A stretch of 64,000 bases of DNA, taken from contig NZ_JACHJK010000001.1 in assembly GCF_014203595.1 (NCBI RefSeq), positions 126,582-190,581 on the forward strand, written 5' to 3'. Under the pieces are notes generated by a model. The model saw only the letters and a program-made list of their open reading frames with translations. It was not told the origin of the DNA and searched no databases. This DNA is from Streptomyces echinatus. Lineage in GTDB: Bacteria; Actinomycetota; Actinomycetes; Streptomycetales; Streptomycetaceae. The translations under genes were made by a program, and so were the position numbers. Shown piece after piece: positions 44,222-52,475 of the stretch. Each line of letters opens with the position of its first letter. Positions within the stretch are counted from its first letter, which is position 1.

Positions 44222-45232
44222 CTATGCGCCGTGGCAGCTCGCGTAGACCTCTTCCGCCCCACACCAACACCCCGCTCCAGCCTGCGGCGGCCAGGCCACC
44301 GCCCGCCCGCGGGCCGCCAGTGTCGTCGCGTACTGCGGGAGCAGCGTGGCGTCGTCCGGGGACGTGCCCTCCGACGCCGCGAAGGCCTCGTAGGAGGGGA
44401 CCGTGCCCGTGACGATGCCCAGGTTTCCCGTGCCCGACGAGGACAGCTCGCGCAGGGAGGACTCTATGGTCGACAGGTGGGCCTCGTGGGACGGGTACTC
44501 CGAGGTCAGCGTCGGGTACGCCGACAGCAGTTCCGTCAGTTCCGGGGCCGGCCAGTGGAGGATCGCGACCGGGAACGGGCGGGACAGCGCCTCTCGGTAG
44601 GCGCCCAGTTCCGCGCGGAGGCGGGAGATCTCCGCTTCCAGTTCCGCCGGGTTGTCCGAGCCCAGGGACCACACGCGTTTGGGGTCGTGGAGTTCGTCCA
44701 GGGTGACGGAGGCCGTGTGGAGGTTGTCGGCCAGGGTGTCCCAGTCATCGTGGGGCAGGCCCAGCATGCGGCGGACGCGGTGGCGGCCGTAGAGGACGGG
44801 GTGGGTGGCGGGGGGCGGCTCCGTCGCGTCCGGCACGAAGAGGCTCGCGGCCTCCGTGAAGGTGTCCGCCGCCGCCTGGAGCTCGTCGTGGGCTTCCAGG
44901 GCCTCGGCCACGATCACCCAGGGGCCCGGGTCCCGGGGAGCCGTGGTGCGGATGCCGTCGATGATCGCCCTGGCCTCCGCCTCGTGGCCGTACTCCCAGA
45001 GGTTGGACGCCTTCAGGGCCCGCACCAGGTGGGGGTTGTCCAGGCCGTCGGCGGAGCTCAGCAGGCGGTCGTAGAGCGTGCTCGCCGCGGGGCGGTCGCC
45101 GGACAGTTCCAGGTGGGCAGCCGCCCGGAGGAGGAGGGTCTCGGCGTCCTCGGGGTACAGGCCGGCGGTCCGCTCCAGGCGTGCCGCTTCTGCGGTGTGG
45201 TCGACGTTCTCGGCAGGCGTGTCGGGGCGCAT
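44222..45232 (-). CDS. TPR-like protein with C-terminal SEC-C zinc motif
   Basis: A 336-residue soluble protein. Residues 15-140 are tetratricopeptide-like helices (AARLERTAGLYPEDAETLLL, ASTLYDRLLSSADGL, LVRALKASNLWEYGHEAEA). The last 15 residues, CWCGAEEVYASCHGA, form a SEC-C zinc site (CxC...CH) like that of SecA, which binds SecB or ribosomes. Starts at the ATG giving MRPDTPAENVD; a longer frame begins ten residues earlier without a ribosome site. Role unknown; perhaps translation- or secretion-linked. Confidence 0.82.
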   Translation of the reverse strand: MRPDTPAENVDHTAEAARLERTAGLYPEDAETLLLRAAAHLELSGDRPAASTLYDRLLSSADGLDNPHLVRALKASNLWEYGHEAEARAIIDGIRTTAPRDPGPWVIVAEALEAHDELQAAADTFTEAASLFVPDATEPPPATHPVLYGRHRVRRMLGLPHDDWDTLADNLHTASVTLDELHDPKRVWSLGSDNPAELEAEISRLRAELGAYREALSRPFPVAILHWPAPELTELLSAYPTLTSEYPSHEAHLSTIESSLRELSSSGTGNLGIVTGTVPSYEAFAASEGTSPDDATLLPQYATTLAARGRAVAWPPQAGAGCWCGAEEVYASCHGA

Positions 45233-45391
45233 GGGGGACACCGTACTGCCGGGCGGTGACAAAAGTGAGGCGTGGAGGGGTGAGGGGGAGGTGCGGGGGA
45301 GGGCGGCCGGGGATCTCCCCCGCTCCGTCTCTGGTCAGTTGAGGGCGCCGGGCCTATCGTGCGGGCGGCTTCGGCTGGAGGTGGGGTGCGG

Positions 45392-46222
45392 ATGCGGGCT
45401 GCGGCGGGCGTGCGGGTCGTGCGGCACGGGGACCGGCGGCGGCGTGCCCGGTACGGGCGGGTGCTGTGGGGCGGCGGCGAGGTGCTCGTGACGGCCGGGC
45501 TGGTGCTCCTGTTGCTGGTCGTGCACCAGTTGTGGTGGACCAACCGGGAGGCCCGGCGGGGAGCCGAGCGGAAGGTGGCGGCGCTGGAGCGGGAGTGGGG
45601 GAGCGGTGCGGCGGCCGCCGACGGCGGGACCTCCGGGGGCGTCGGCGGTTCCGGTGGCTCGGGTGGGCACGTGGGCGGTGATTCCGGTGCGGTTTCCGGT
45701 GCGGAGCCGGATGGGTCCGGGGCGTCCCGTGCGGCACGGGGCTCGTACGCCCCCGCGTCCCCGCCCCGGCGGTCCCAGGCGTACGCCGTGCTCACCATCC
45801 CCCGGCTGGATATGCGCGTGCCCGTCGCCGAGGGGGTGAGCAAGGCGGACGTGCTGAACAAGGGGTACGTCGGTCACTACCGCGGCACCCAGCAGCCGGG
45901 GCAGGCGGGGAACTTCGCGCTCGCCGGGCACCGGAACACGCACGGCGAGCCGTTCCGGTACCTGCCCCGGCTGCGGCGGGGGGACAGCATCGAGGTGGAG
46001 ACGCGGTCGGCGACGTACACGTACGGCGTCGACCAGGTGCTGCCGCGGACGTCGGCGAGGGATTACGGGGTCGTCCGGCCGGTCCCGCGCTCGCGCGTGC
46101 GGCCCGGGTACGGGTACGACGCGCCGGGCTACTACCTCACCCTCACCACCTGTACGCCCGAGTTCACCTCCCGGTACCGAATGGTGGTGTGGGCCAAGCT
46201 GGTGTCCATGCGGCCGAGGTGA
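45392..46222 (+). CDS. Class E sortase
   Basis: A 276-residue membrane transpeptidase. A transmembrane helix near residues 30-46 (VLVTAGLVLLLLVVHQLWW) is followed by a Gly/Ser-rich linker of about 70 residues and the sortase beta-barrel: LTIPRLDMRVPVAEGVSKA, catalytic His in ALAGHRNTHGEPF, catalytic Cys in LTLTTCTPEF and Arg in SRYRMVVWAK. TLTTC marks class E, which recognises LAxTG sorting signals. GGAGGT nine bases ahead supports this ATG; GTG starts at 45359 and 45383 are alternatives. A substrate candidate (LAGTG) is encoded 9 kb downstream. Confidence 0.9.
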   Translation: MRAAAGVRVVRHGDRRRRARYGRVLWGGGEVLVTAGLVLLLLVVHQLWWTNREARRGAERKVAALEREWGSGAAAADGGTSGGVGGSGGSGGHVGGDSGAVSGAEPDGSGASRAARGSYAPASPPRRSQAYAVLTIPRLDMRVPVAEGVSKADVLNKGYVGHYRGTQQPGQAGNFALAGHRNTHGEPFRYLPRLRRGDSIEVETRSATYTYGVDQVLPRTSARDYGVVRPVPRSRVRPGYGYDAPGYYLTLTTCTPEFTSRYRMVVWAKLVSMRPR

Positions 46223-46376
46223 GCCGGGGGCCGGCCGGTCGTGCCCAGTTCCGTGGGGCCGGTGCCGCTGCTGTCTCGCCGGCCGCTCGGGCCTGCTCCC
46301 GTGATGCCGGTGCCGTCGCCGTGGGGCCGGCGGCCCGGGCCCGCTCCCATGGTGCCGCCGTCGTGGGGCCGGCCGC

Positions 46377-47768
46377 TCATGCCCGGTCCCGTGGGGCCAG
46401 GACCGCCACCGCGCCCGCCGCCGCCAGTCCCGCCGACACCAGCAGGGCGATGTTCGCGCCCCGGGCCAGGTCGCCGGCCGATGTGGCGAGGGCGATGGTC
46501 AGGGCCACGCCGGCGCAGGAGCCGATGTAGCGGAAGGTCTGCTGCGCGCCGGAGCCCATCGCGGCCCGCCCGGCCGGTACCGACTCGACGGCGAGCAGCG
46601 GCAGCGCGCCGTTCAGCAGGCCGCTGCCGAGGCCGCCGATGATCAGGCCGGGCAGCAGCCGGGGCCACGTGCCGGAGCCGATGGCGCCGAGCATCGTCAC
46701 CGTGGCCACCGCGTGCAGGGCGAAGCCGAGGGCGAGCTGGGTGCGCGGGGCGACCCGGCCGGCCAGGTGCTTGACCTGGAGGGCCACGGCGAAGCTCAGC
46801 CCCGACCACAGCAGGAACAGCCAGGCCGTGGCCAGCGGCGAGAGCCGGAGCGCCTGCTGGAGCAGCGCCGGCAGGAAGCTGAACATGCCGATCACGGCCA
46901 GGCCGGTGAACAGGCCGCCCGCGGAGGAGGCCAGGAAGCGGGGGCGGCGCAGCAGCCCGAGGTCGATCATCGGGGTGCCGGTCCGGTGTTCCACCGCGAC
47001 GAACACGGCGACCAGGGCGACGGCCGCCCCGAGCAGCAGGCCGACCGGGGCGCGCAGCCAGCCGTCCCGGCCCAGGGTCAGGGCCGCGACCAGCGCCACC
47101 AGGGCCAGGCCGAAGGTGAGCGCGCCGAGCACGTCCGGCCGGCCGCCGCGCGGGGCGCGTGACTCGGTCAGGGCCCGGGTGCCGAGCGCGGCCACGCCGA
47201 GGGCGGCGGCGCCCAGGACGCCGTAGCCGATCCGCCAGTTCGGCAGCGCGCCCGCGAGCAGCGGGCCCACGGCGATGCCGCCGCTGACGAAGGCGCCCCA
47301 CACGCCGGTGGCGTGCAGCCGGCCGCGCGGGCTGGGGAAGGCGTGCACGATCAGGCCGAGGGCGCTGGCCAGCAGGGCCGCGCTGGCCGCGCCCTGGGCG
47401 ATGCGGGCCAGGGTGAACTGCCAGGTCGACGTGGTGAACGCGCCGAGGGCGGTGGTGAGGCCGAGGGCCAGGGTGCCGGCGAGGAAGACCCGGCGGCGGC
47501 CGTAGTCGTCGGCGAGGCTGCCGGCCACGAGCAGGAGGGCGGCGAGGCCGAGGGGGGTGCCGTTGAGCAGCCAGGCCTGGGCGGAGAGCGGGGTGTGCAG
47601 GGCGCTCGCGGTGTCCGGCAGCGTGACCATCGGGGCCGTGTACGTCATCAGGGCCACGGCGGTGGCCGCGCTGGTCAGGGCGAGCGTGGCGCGGGGGCGT
47701 GCGGGGGTGTCCCGGGGGGAGCGGGCGTGTACGGCCGTGGGGGGCGTGGCGGAGTCGAGCCGGGTCAT
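46377..47768 (-). CDS. MFS multidrug-efflux type transporter (EmrB/QacA-like)
   Basis: A 463-residue transporter with 12-14 helices. GSLADDYGRRRVFLAG is the loop 2-3 motif A, and GVWGAFVSGGIAVGPLLAGALPNW the antiporter motif C in helix 5, typical of drug:H+ antiporters (quoted in part as FVSGGIAVGPLLAGAL). The gene is divergent from an HxlR regulator with two shared operators, so expression is probably induced by a compound the regulator senses. Start ATG giving MTRLDSATPPTA; longer frame rejected as it covers the operators. Confidence 0.87.
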   Translation of the reverse strand: MTRLDSATPPTAVHARSPRDTPARPRATLALTSAATAVALMTYTAPMVTLPDTASALHTPLSAQAWLLNGTPLGLAALLLVAGSLADDYGRRRVFLAGTLALGLTTALGAFTTSTWQFTLARIAQGAASAALLASALGLIVHAFPSPRGRLHATGVWGAFVSGGIAVGPLLAGALPNWRIGYGVLGAAALGVAALGTRALTESRAPRGGRPDVLGALTFGLALVALVAALTLGRDGWLRAPVGLLLGAAVALVAVFVAVEHRTGTPMIDLGLLRRPRFLASSAGGLFTGLAVIGMFSFLPALLQQALRLSPLATAWLFLLWSGLSFAVALQVKHLAGRVAPRTQLALGFALHAVATVTMLGAIGSGTWPRLLPGLIIGGLGSGLLNGALPLLAVESVPAGRAAMGSGAQQTFRYIGSCAGVALTIALATSAGDLARGANIALLVSAGLAAAGAVAVLAPRDRA

Positions 47769-47823
47769 GGCCTGTCCTGTTCCTTCCGTGGCCCCGGTCT
47801 GTCCGGCGGAGCCTGCGGCAGTC

Positions 47824-47840
47824 GGTTCAATCATTGAATC
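47824..47840. promoter_or_regulatory. HxlR operator candidate 1
   Basis: GGTTCAATCATTGAATC, an imperfect 17-bp palindrome (GRTTC-N7-GAAYC), 56 bases upstream of the MFS start. Confidence 0.6.
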
Positions 47841-47868
47841 GACCTGTCCCCGCCACCGTAGCACCATC

Positions 47869-47885
47869 GGTTCGTTCACTGAACC
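47869..47885. promoter_or_regulatory. HxlR operator candidate 2
   Basis: GGTTCGTTCACTGAACC, the same 17-bp pattern as candidate 1 with the centres 45 bases apart. It sits where the -35 of the regulator gene should be (TACAGT at 47903 would be the -10), which fits autorepression. Confidence 0.6.
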
Positions 47886-47915
47886 TACCGGCTGCCAGTG
47901 GTTACAGTGGAGGGC

Positions 47916-48455
47916 ATGGCACTGGGCAAGGACTATGTGACGCAGGAGTGCTCGATCGCCCGCGCGCTGGAGGTCGTCGGCGAGCGGTGGACGCTGCTCG
48001 TCGTCCGCGACGCGATCTACGGCGTCCGGCGCTACAACGACTTCCTCGTCCACCTCGGCATCCCGCGGGCCGTCCTGTCGGCCCGGCTCCGGACCCTCAC
48101 CGAGGAGGGGGTCCTCGAGAAGCGCCGGTACCAGGAGACACCGCCCCGGGACGAGTACGTCGTCACCGAGCGCGGCGCCGCGCTGTGGCCCGCGCTGCGC
48201 GCCCTCGGACAGTGGGGGCGCGAGTACGTCGACGGCAACCGGCTGCGGTCCTTCCGGCACGCGGACTGCGGCGGGGACGTCGAGCCGTACGGAACGTGCG
48301 CCGCCTGCGGAACTCTCGTGCCGGTCGCGGACGTTGTCATGGTGCCGGGCCCGGGACTGGACTCCGCGCCCGCGGATCCGGTCAGCAGGGCGCTGCTGCG
48401 GCCGAAGCGGCTGCTGGAGCCCCTGGAGACCGATCCGGTGCACCTGGCACACTGA
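47916..48455 (+). CDS. HxlR-family winged-helix transcriptional regulator
   Basis: A 179-residue DNA-binding protein. The HxlR core is clear: Cys12 in TQECSIARALEVVGERWTLL (the redox/ligand Cys of this family), VLSARLRTLTEEGVLEKRRY (recognition helix and wing) and YVVTERGAALWPALRALG. The C-terminal tail has four Cys (HADCGGDVEPYGTCAACG and a separate HADC) that look like a zinc ribbon, unusual for the family. The -10 TACAGT ends seven bases before the ATG, consistent with a nearly leaderless mRNA. Controls the divergent MFS gene by inference. Confidence 0.87.
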   Translation: MALGKDYVTQECSIARALEVVGERWTLLVVRDAIYGVRRYNDFLVHLGIPRAVLSARLRTLTEEGVLEKRRYQETPPRDEYVVTERGAALWPALRALGQWGREYVDGNRLRSFRHADCGGDVEPYGTCAACGTLVPVADVVMVPGPGLDSAPADPVSRALLRPKRLLEPLETDPVHLAH

Positions 48456-48486
48456 GAACCAGACGAAGGGGAAGGGGGGAGTGCCG

Positions 48487-48807
48487 ATGCGCAGCAATGC
48501 CGTCACGCGTCCCCTCGTCCCGCTGATGCTGCTGGCGCAGTTGCTGCTGCTCCAGGCGGCCCTCCTCGGCGCCGGCGGCCTCACCACCGCCGTCGCCCTC
48601 GCCGCGACCGCCACCACCGCCGCCGCGCTCGCCGCCTGCGCCCTGCTGGCCGCGCGCAGCGTGCCCGCCGTACCCCCGACCCGCGTGCGCACCGCGATAC
48701 GCGACCGGGCCCGCCGTACGGCGTTCCTGCCCCAGCGCGACCCCGACGCGCCCGGCCGGCGGCGGCCCAGAGCACCCGGACACATGGGTCCGGCGACCGC
48801 CGCGTAG
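48487..48807 (+). CDS. Small membrane protein upstream of the YidC paralogue (DUF6412-like)
   Basis: A 106-residue protein with two close hydrophobic stretches (PLVPLMLLAQLLLLQAALLG and TAVALAATATTAAALAACAL) and a basic Pro/Arg-rich tail. AAGGGGGGA precedes a GTG at 48481 and the ATG used here. In streptomycetes a small protein of this kind (I recall DUF6412) stands before the second YidC gene, 117 bases downstream here. Function unknown; an accessory of the insertase is conceivable. Confidence 0.65.
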   Translation: MRSNAVTRPLVPLMLLAQLLLLQAALLGAGGLTTAVALAATATTAAALAACALLAARSVPAVPPTRVRTAIRDRARRTAFLPQRDPDAPGRRRPRAPGHMGPATAA

Positions 48808-48924
48808 GGCACGTCCTCGCACATCTCAGCGCGTGACCCCGCGCGGGTCGTCATGCCGATTTCCGTCCGTCACCGGCCGATTCCGGTGACTTCCGGCACG
48901 ACGAGACCCCCGGAGGGCTCACCC

Positions 48925-49635
48925 ATGTCCGTTTTCGCCCGTCTGGTCGAGCACCTCGCCGACCTGCTGACCCCGCTTTTCCACGCCTCCGCGGCGGCCG
49001 CCGCGATCGTCCTGTTCACCGCGCTCGTACGGCTCCTCGTCCACCCGCTGTCCCGGGCCGCCGCCCGCGGCCGGCGCGCCCAGGCCGCGCTGCAGCCGAG
49101 AATCGCCGACCTGCGCAAGAAGCACGCCAAGGACCCCCGGCGGCTCCAGCAGGCGGTGCTCGAACTGCACGCCGAGGAAAAGGTGTCACCGCTCGCCGGC
49201 ATTTGGCCCAGCCTGCTCCAGCTGCCCGCCTTCTTCCTCCTCTACCACCTCTTCTCCAGCGGCACGATCGGCGGCGAGGGCAACGGCCTGCTCGGCCACC
49301 GGCTGTTCGCGGCACCGCTCGGCGGTCGCTGGGCCGACGCGCTCGCCGACGGCGGCCCGGCCGGCCCGGCCGGTCTGGTCTACCTCGGCCTGTTCGCCGT
49401 CGTCGCGGCCGTCGCCACCGTCAACTACCGGCGGGCACGGCGGACGACGGCCCTGCAGCCCGCCCCGCTCGCCGGCGGCGACCAGGTGCCCGGCCTCGCC
49501 GCGGTCACCCGGGTCGCGCCGCTGCTGTCCTTCCTCACCCTCGTCACGGTGGCGGTCGTCCCGCTGGCCGCCGCGCTCTACGTCGTCACCAGTACGGCCT
49601 GGAGCGCGGCGGAACAGGCCCTGCTGTACCGCTGA
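48925..49635 (+). CDS. YidC/Oxa1-family membrane insertase, short paralogue
   Basis: A 236-residue membrane insertase. Five hydrophobic segments carry the Oxa1 pattern: the amphipathic KKHAKDPRRLQQAVLELHAEE coil (quoted as KDPRRLQQAVLELHAEE), PLAGIWPSLLQLPAFFLLYHL and the final pair RVAPLLSFLTLVTVAVVPLA. It lacks the big periplasmic domain and is much shorter than the housekeeping YidC next to the replication origin, so it is a second copy, perhaps for special substrates. GGAGGG precedes the ATG. The stop lies within a 22-bp tandem repeat. Confidence 0.88.
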   Translation: MSVFARLVEHLADLLTPLFHASAAAAAIVLFTALVRLLVHPLSRAAARGRRAQAALQPRIADLRKKHAKDPRRLQQAVLELHAEEKVSPLAGIWPSLLQLPAFFLLYHLFSSGTIGGEGNGLLGHRLFAAPLGGRWADALADGGPAGPAGLVYLGLFAVVAAVATVNYRRARRTTALQPAPLAGGDQVPGLAAVTRVAPLLSFLTLVTVAVVPLAAALYVVTSTAWSAAEQALLYR

Positions 49636-49681
49636 GCAGGGCGTGCCGTACCGCTGAGCAGGGCGTGCCGTACCGCTGAGC
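49627..49681 (+). repeat. 22-bp tandem repeat over the YidC-paralogue stop codon
   Basis: TACCGCTGAGCAGGGCGTGCCG repeats exactly 2.5 times (described unit of 22 bases, shown here as TACCGCTGAGCAGGGCGTG plus CCG). The first copy contains the last codons and TGA of the gene, so the repeat arose by duplication of the gene end. Confidence 0.85.
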
Positions 49682-49807
49682 GGTCGGGGTTACGGTCCAG
49701 TACGTGAACAGGGTCTTGCGGACTGGACCTGGCGATTGGAGGATCAGCCAGTCCTCCGATGGCTGCACCCATCGGTCGGGCGCCCGCGATCGAGGGAGAT
49801 TGTGACC

Positions 49808-50665
49808 ATGAAGCTGCTGCGAGTCGGTACGGCCGGGGCCGAGCGCCCCGCGCTGCTCGACGCCGACGGGACCCTGCGGGACCTGTCGGGCCTCGTGGAC
49901 GACATCGACGGCGCGCTCCTCGCCGACGCCGCCGCGCTCGGCCGGGTGCGGGCGGCGGCCGAGTCCGGTGAGCTGCCCGTGCTGGACGCGGCCGGGCTGC
50001 GCGTCGGACCCCCGCTCGGCCGGATCGGGAAGGTCGTCTGCATCGGCCTCAACTACCACGACCACGCCCGCGAGACGGGGGTGGAGCCGCCCCTCGAGCC
50101 GGTCGTCTTCCTCAAGGCGCCGGACACGGTCGTCGGGCCGCACGACACCGTGCTGGTGCCGCGCGGCTCGGTGAAGACCGACTGGGAGGTCGAACTCGCG
50201 GTCGTCATCGGCCGTACGGCCCGCTATCTGGACTCGGCCGAGGAGGGGCTCGCGCACGTCGCCGGGTACGCGGTGGCGCACGACGTCTCCGAGCGGGAGT
50301 TCCAGATCGAGCGCGGCGGGACGTGGGACAAGGGCAAGAACTGCGAGACGTTCAACCCGCTGGGGCCGTGGCTGGTGACGGCCGACGAGGTGGCCGACCC
50401 GCAGTCCCTGCCGCTGAAGCTGTGGGTGAACGGGGAGCTGAGGCAGGACGGTACGACGGCCGAGCAGATCTTCCCCGTGGGGGAGGTCGTGCGGTACCTC
50501 AGCCGGTTCATGACCCTGCACCCCGGTGACGTCATCAACACGGGGACGCCGGCCGGCGTGGCGATGGGGCAGCCCGAGCCCAAGCCGTATCTGCGGGCCG
50601 GGGATGTGGTCGAGCTGGAGATCGAGGGGCTCGGGCGGCAGCGGCAGGAACTCAAGGACGCGTAG
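49808..50665 (+). CDS. Fumarylacetoacetate hydrolase (FAH) family protein
   Basis: A 285-residue enzyme of the FAH superfamily, which cleaves or isomerises beta-diketo acids. Motifs: KVVCIGLNYHDHARETG, FLKAPDTVVGPHD, VKTDWEVELAVVIGRTA (Glu ligands), AHDVSEREFQIE and INTGTPAGVAMG. Metal-binding acid residues are intact. ATG with a GAGGGAGA site; a GTG six bases earlier is possible. It could act in aromatic catabolism as a 2-hydroxyhepta-dienedioate or ureidoglycolate lyase-like enzyme; not decidable here. Stands alone. Confidence 0.88.
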   Translation: MKLLRVGTAGAERPALLDADGTLRDLSGLVDDIDGALLADAAALGRVRAAAESGELPVLDAAGLRVGPPLGRIGKVVCIGLNYHDHARETGVEPPLEPVVFLKAPDTVVGPHDTVLVPRGSVKTDWEVELAVVIGRTARYLDSAEEGLAHVAGYAVAHDVSEREFQIERGGTWDKGKNCETFNPLGPWLVTADEVADPQSLPLKLWVNGELRQDGTTAEQIFPVGEVVRYLSRFMTLHPGDVINTGTPAGVAMGQPEPKPYLRAGDVVELEIEGLGRQRQELKDA

Positions 50666-50735
50666 CGCTCCGCTGGGGGCGGCGGGGAGGTGCGGCGGGG
50701 AGGTGCCGGGCCGCTTTCGGGTGCGGGTGGGGTGT

Positions 50736-50767
50736 GGCTGGTCGCGCAGTTCCTCGCGCCCCTTGGG
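50736..50767 (+). repeat. Dispersed GGTCGCGCAGTTCCTCGCGCC repeat (copy 1)
   Basis: GGTCGCGCAGTTCCTCGCGC lies in the gap after the FAH gene. A near-identical copy (GGTCGCGCAGTTCCCCGCGC) is at 62994, 12 kb away in another gap. It is noncoding and probably a genome-wide repeat. Confidence 0.55.
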
Positions 50768-50854
50768 TTGGGGCGGCCGGCCCCGTTGCAAGGCTTGTGG
50801 TGTTGGTTTTCGGGTGCTGCCGGCCTGGGGGCGTGGCGTCGGTCGCCCGTTCCC

Positions 50855-51346
50855 TCAGCCGGTTGGACGGTCGAGGAACTGTTCCAGTGCCTCCACCACC
50901 AAACGGTGGTCCTGGAGCTGGGGCAGGCCGGAGACGGTCACCGTGCCGATCACTCCGGCGCCGTCGACCGTGATCGGGAAGGAGCCGCCGTGGGCCGCGT
51001 AGACGTCCGGGTCGAGACGGGAGGACTCCTCGAACGTCGTGCCCTTGGCCCGGAAGCGGGCGCCGACCAGGTAGGAGGCGGCGCCGTAGCGCTCCACCAC
51101 CCGGCGCTTGCGGGCGATCCAGGCGTCGTTGTCCACGGTGGAGCCCGGCAGGGCCGCGTGGAACAGCTGCTGGCCCGCGCGGTGGATGTCGATGGCGACC
51201 GGTGCCTGACGCTCCCGGGCCAGCCCGACCAGCAGGGAGCCGAGGGCCCAGGCGTCGTCGTGGGTGAACCGCCGGAACACCAGGCGCCGTTGCTGCGCCT
51301 CCAGTTCCTCGACGGACGGGGCGGGTTCGGAAGTGATCCGCGGCAT
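50855..51346 (-). CDS. UPF0303/GlcG-HbpS-fold protein
   Basis: A 163-residue protein of the UPF0303 family (HbpS/GlcG-like, sometimes called heme-degrading domain): LVFRRFTHDDAWALGSLLV, PVAIDIHRAGQQLFHAALPG, IARKRRVVERYGAAS and GAGVIGTVTVSGLPQLQDH. It is co-transcribed with the Gfo/Idh oxidoreductase: the stop TGA and this ATG overlap by one base (TGATG). A heme or small-ligand role is suspected for the fold, not shown. Confidence 0.85.
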   Translation of the reverse strand: MPRITSEPAPSVEELEAQQRRLVFRRFTHDDAWALGSLLVGLARERQAPVAIDIHRAGQQLFHAALPGSTVDNDAWIARKRRVVERYGAASYLVGARFRAKGTTFEESSRLDPDVYAAHGGSFPITVDGAGVIGTVTVSGLPQLQDHRLVVEALEQFLDRPTG

Positions 51347-52419
51347 CAGAGGCTCACCGTCACCTTGTCCCGGGCGGACCTGCGGGCCGCTTCCAGCACG
51401 TCGAGCGCGGCAGCCGCCTCCAGGGCGGTCACCGGGTTGGGGCCGGCGCCGCGCAGGGCGTCGGCGACGGCCGCGTAGTAGGCGGGGTAGTCACCGGGCA
51501 GGGTCGGTACGGGCGTACCGCCGCCGGACATCGGGGACTCACCGGACCCGACGCGACCCCACAGCGACTCGTCCTCCACGCCCCAGTCGGCGATGGTGTC
51601 GGGGCGGCCGCCCTCGCGCAGGGCCGCCTCCTGGGGATCCAGGCCGTACTTGACGTAGCCCGCGCGGGAGCCCAGCACCCGGAAACGGGGGCCGAGTTGG
51701 GCGGCCGTCGCGGAGACGTAGAGGTGGGAGCGGACACCGTTCGCGTGGGTGAGCGCGATGAAGGTGTCGTCGTCGGTCTCGGCACCGGAGCGTCGGACGA
51801 CCGCCTCGGCGTAGACCTCGGTGACCGGGCCGAAGAGGACCAGGGCCTGGTCGACGACATGGCTGCCGAGGTCGTACAGCAGACCTCCGATCTCTGCCGG
51901 GTCGCCGGACTCGCGCCAGCCGCCCTTGGTCTGCGGCCGCCAGCGTTCGAAGCGGGACTCGAAGCGCCAGGCGTCGCCGAGTTCACCGTCCGCGAGGAGC
52001 CGGCGGAGGGTCAGGAAGTCGTTGTCCCAGCGGCGGTTCTGGAAGACCGAGAGGAGCAGGCCGCGCTCCTCGGCGAGGGCGGCGAGATCGCGGGCCTCGG
52101 CCGCGGTGCCGGCGATCGGCTTGTCCACGACCACCGGCAGGCCCGCCTTGAGAGCGGCCGTGGCCAGCGGGACGTGCGTCTTGTTCGGGGAGGCGATGAC
52201 GACGAGGTCCAGCTCGCCCACGCGGTCGAACAGCTCGTCGGGGGAGGCGGCCGTCGTCACGTCCGGGAACTCGGCGCGGGCCTGCTGCTGCCGCTCCGGG
52301 TTGGAGGTGACCACCGTGTCCAGGGCGAGGCCCTCGGTGGCGGCGATCAGCGGGGCGTGGAAGACGGAGCCGGCCAGGCCGTAGCCGATCAGGCCGACGC
52401 GGAGGGGGGTAGCAGTCAT
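51346..52419 (-). CDS. Gfo/Idh/MocA-family NAD(P)-dependent oxidoreductase
   Basis: A 357-residue sugar- or cyclitol-type dehydrogenase. The Rossmann motif GLIGYGLAGSVFHAPLI lies at the N-terminus, the EKP-like catalytic triad as VVVDKPIAGTAAEA, and the C-terminal domain has GGLLYDLGSHVVDQAL (active-site His/Asp). Start ATG giving MTATPLRVGLI; the longer open frame covers the divergent promoter. Divergent from a ROK regulator, so probably sugar-controlled. Substrate unknown. Confidence 0.9.
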   Translation of the reverse strand: MTATPLRVGLIGYGLAGSVFHAPLIAATEGLALDTVVTSNPERQQQARAEFPDVTTAASPDELFDRVGELDLVVIASPNKTHVPLATAALKAGLPVVVDKPIAGTAAEARDLAALAEERGLLLSVFQNRRWDNDFLTLRRLLADGELGDAWRFESRFERWRPQTKGGWRESGDPAEIGGLLYDLGSHVVDQALVLFGPVTEVYAEAVVRRSGAETDDDTFIALTHANGVRSHLYVSATAAQLGPRFRVLGSRAGYVKYGLDPQEAALREGGRPDTIADWGVEDESLWGRVGSGESPMSGGGTPVPTLPGDYPAYYAAVADALRGAGPNPVTALEAAAALDVLEAARRSARDKVTVSL

Positions 52420-52432
52420 GCCTCCCACTTTG

Positions 52433-52445
52433 GCAACGCTGTTGC
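52433..52445. promoter_or_regulatory. Inverted repeat between the Gfo/Idh gene and the ROK regulator
   Basis: GCAAC-GCT-GTTGC, 13 bases upstream of the Gfo/Idh ATG and 30 bases from the ROK start. Such short AT-richer palindromes between a ROK gene and its target fit its operator. Confidence 0.5.
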
Positions 52446-52475
52446 GAAAGTGCAAGCGGCGAGGAGAATGGGGGC

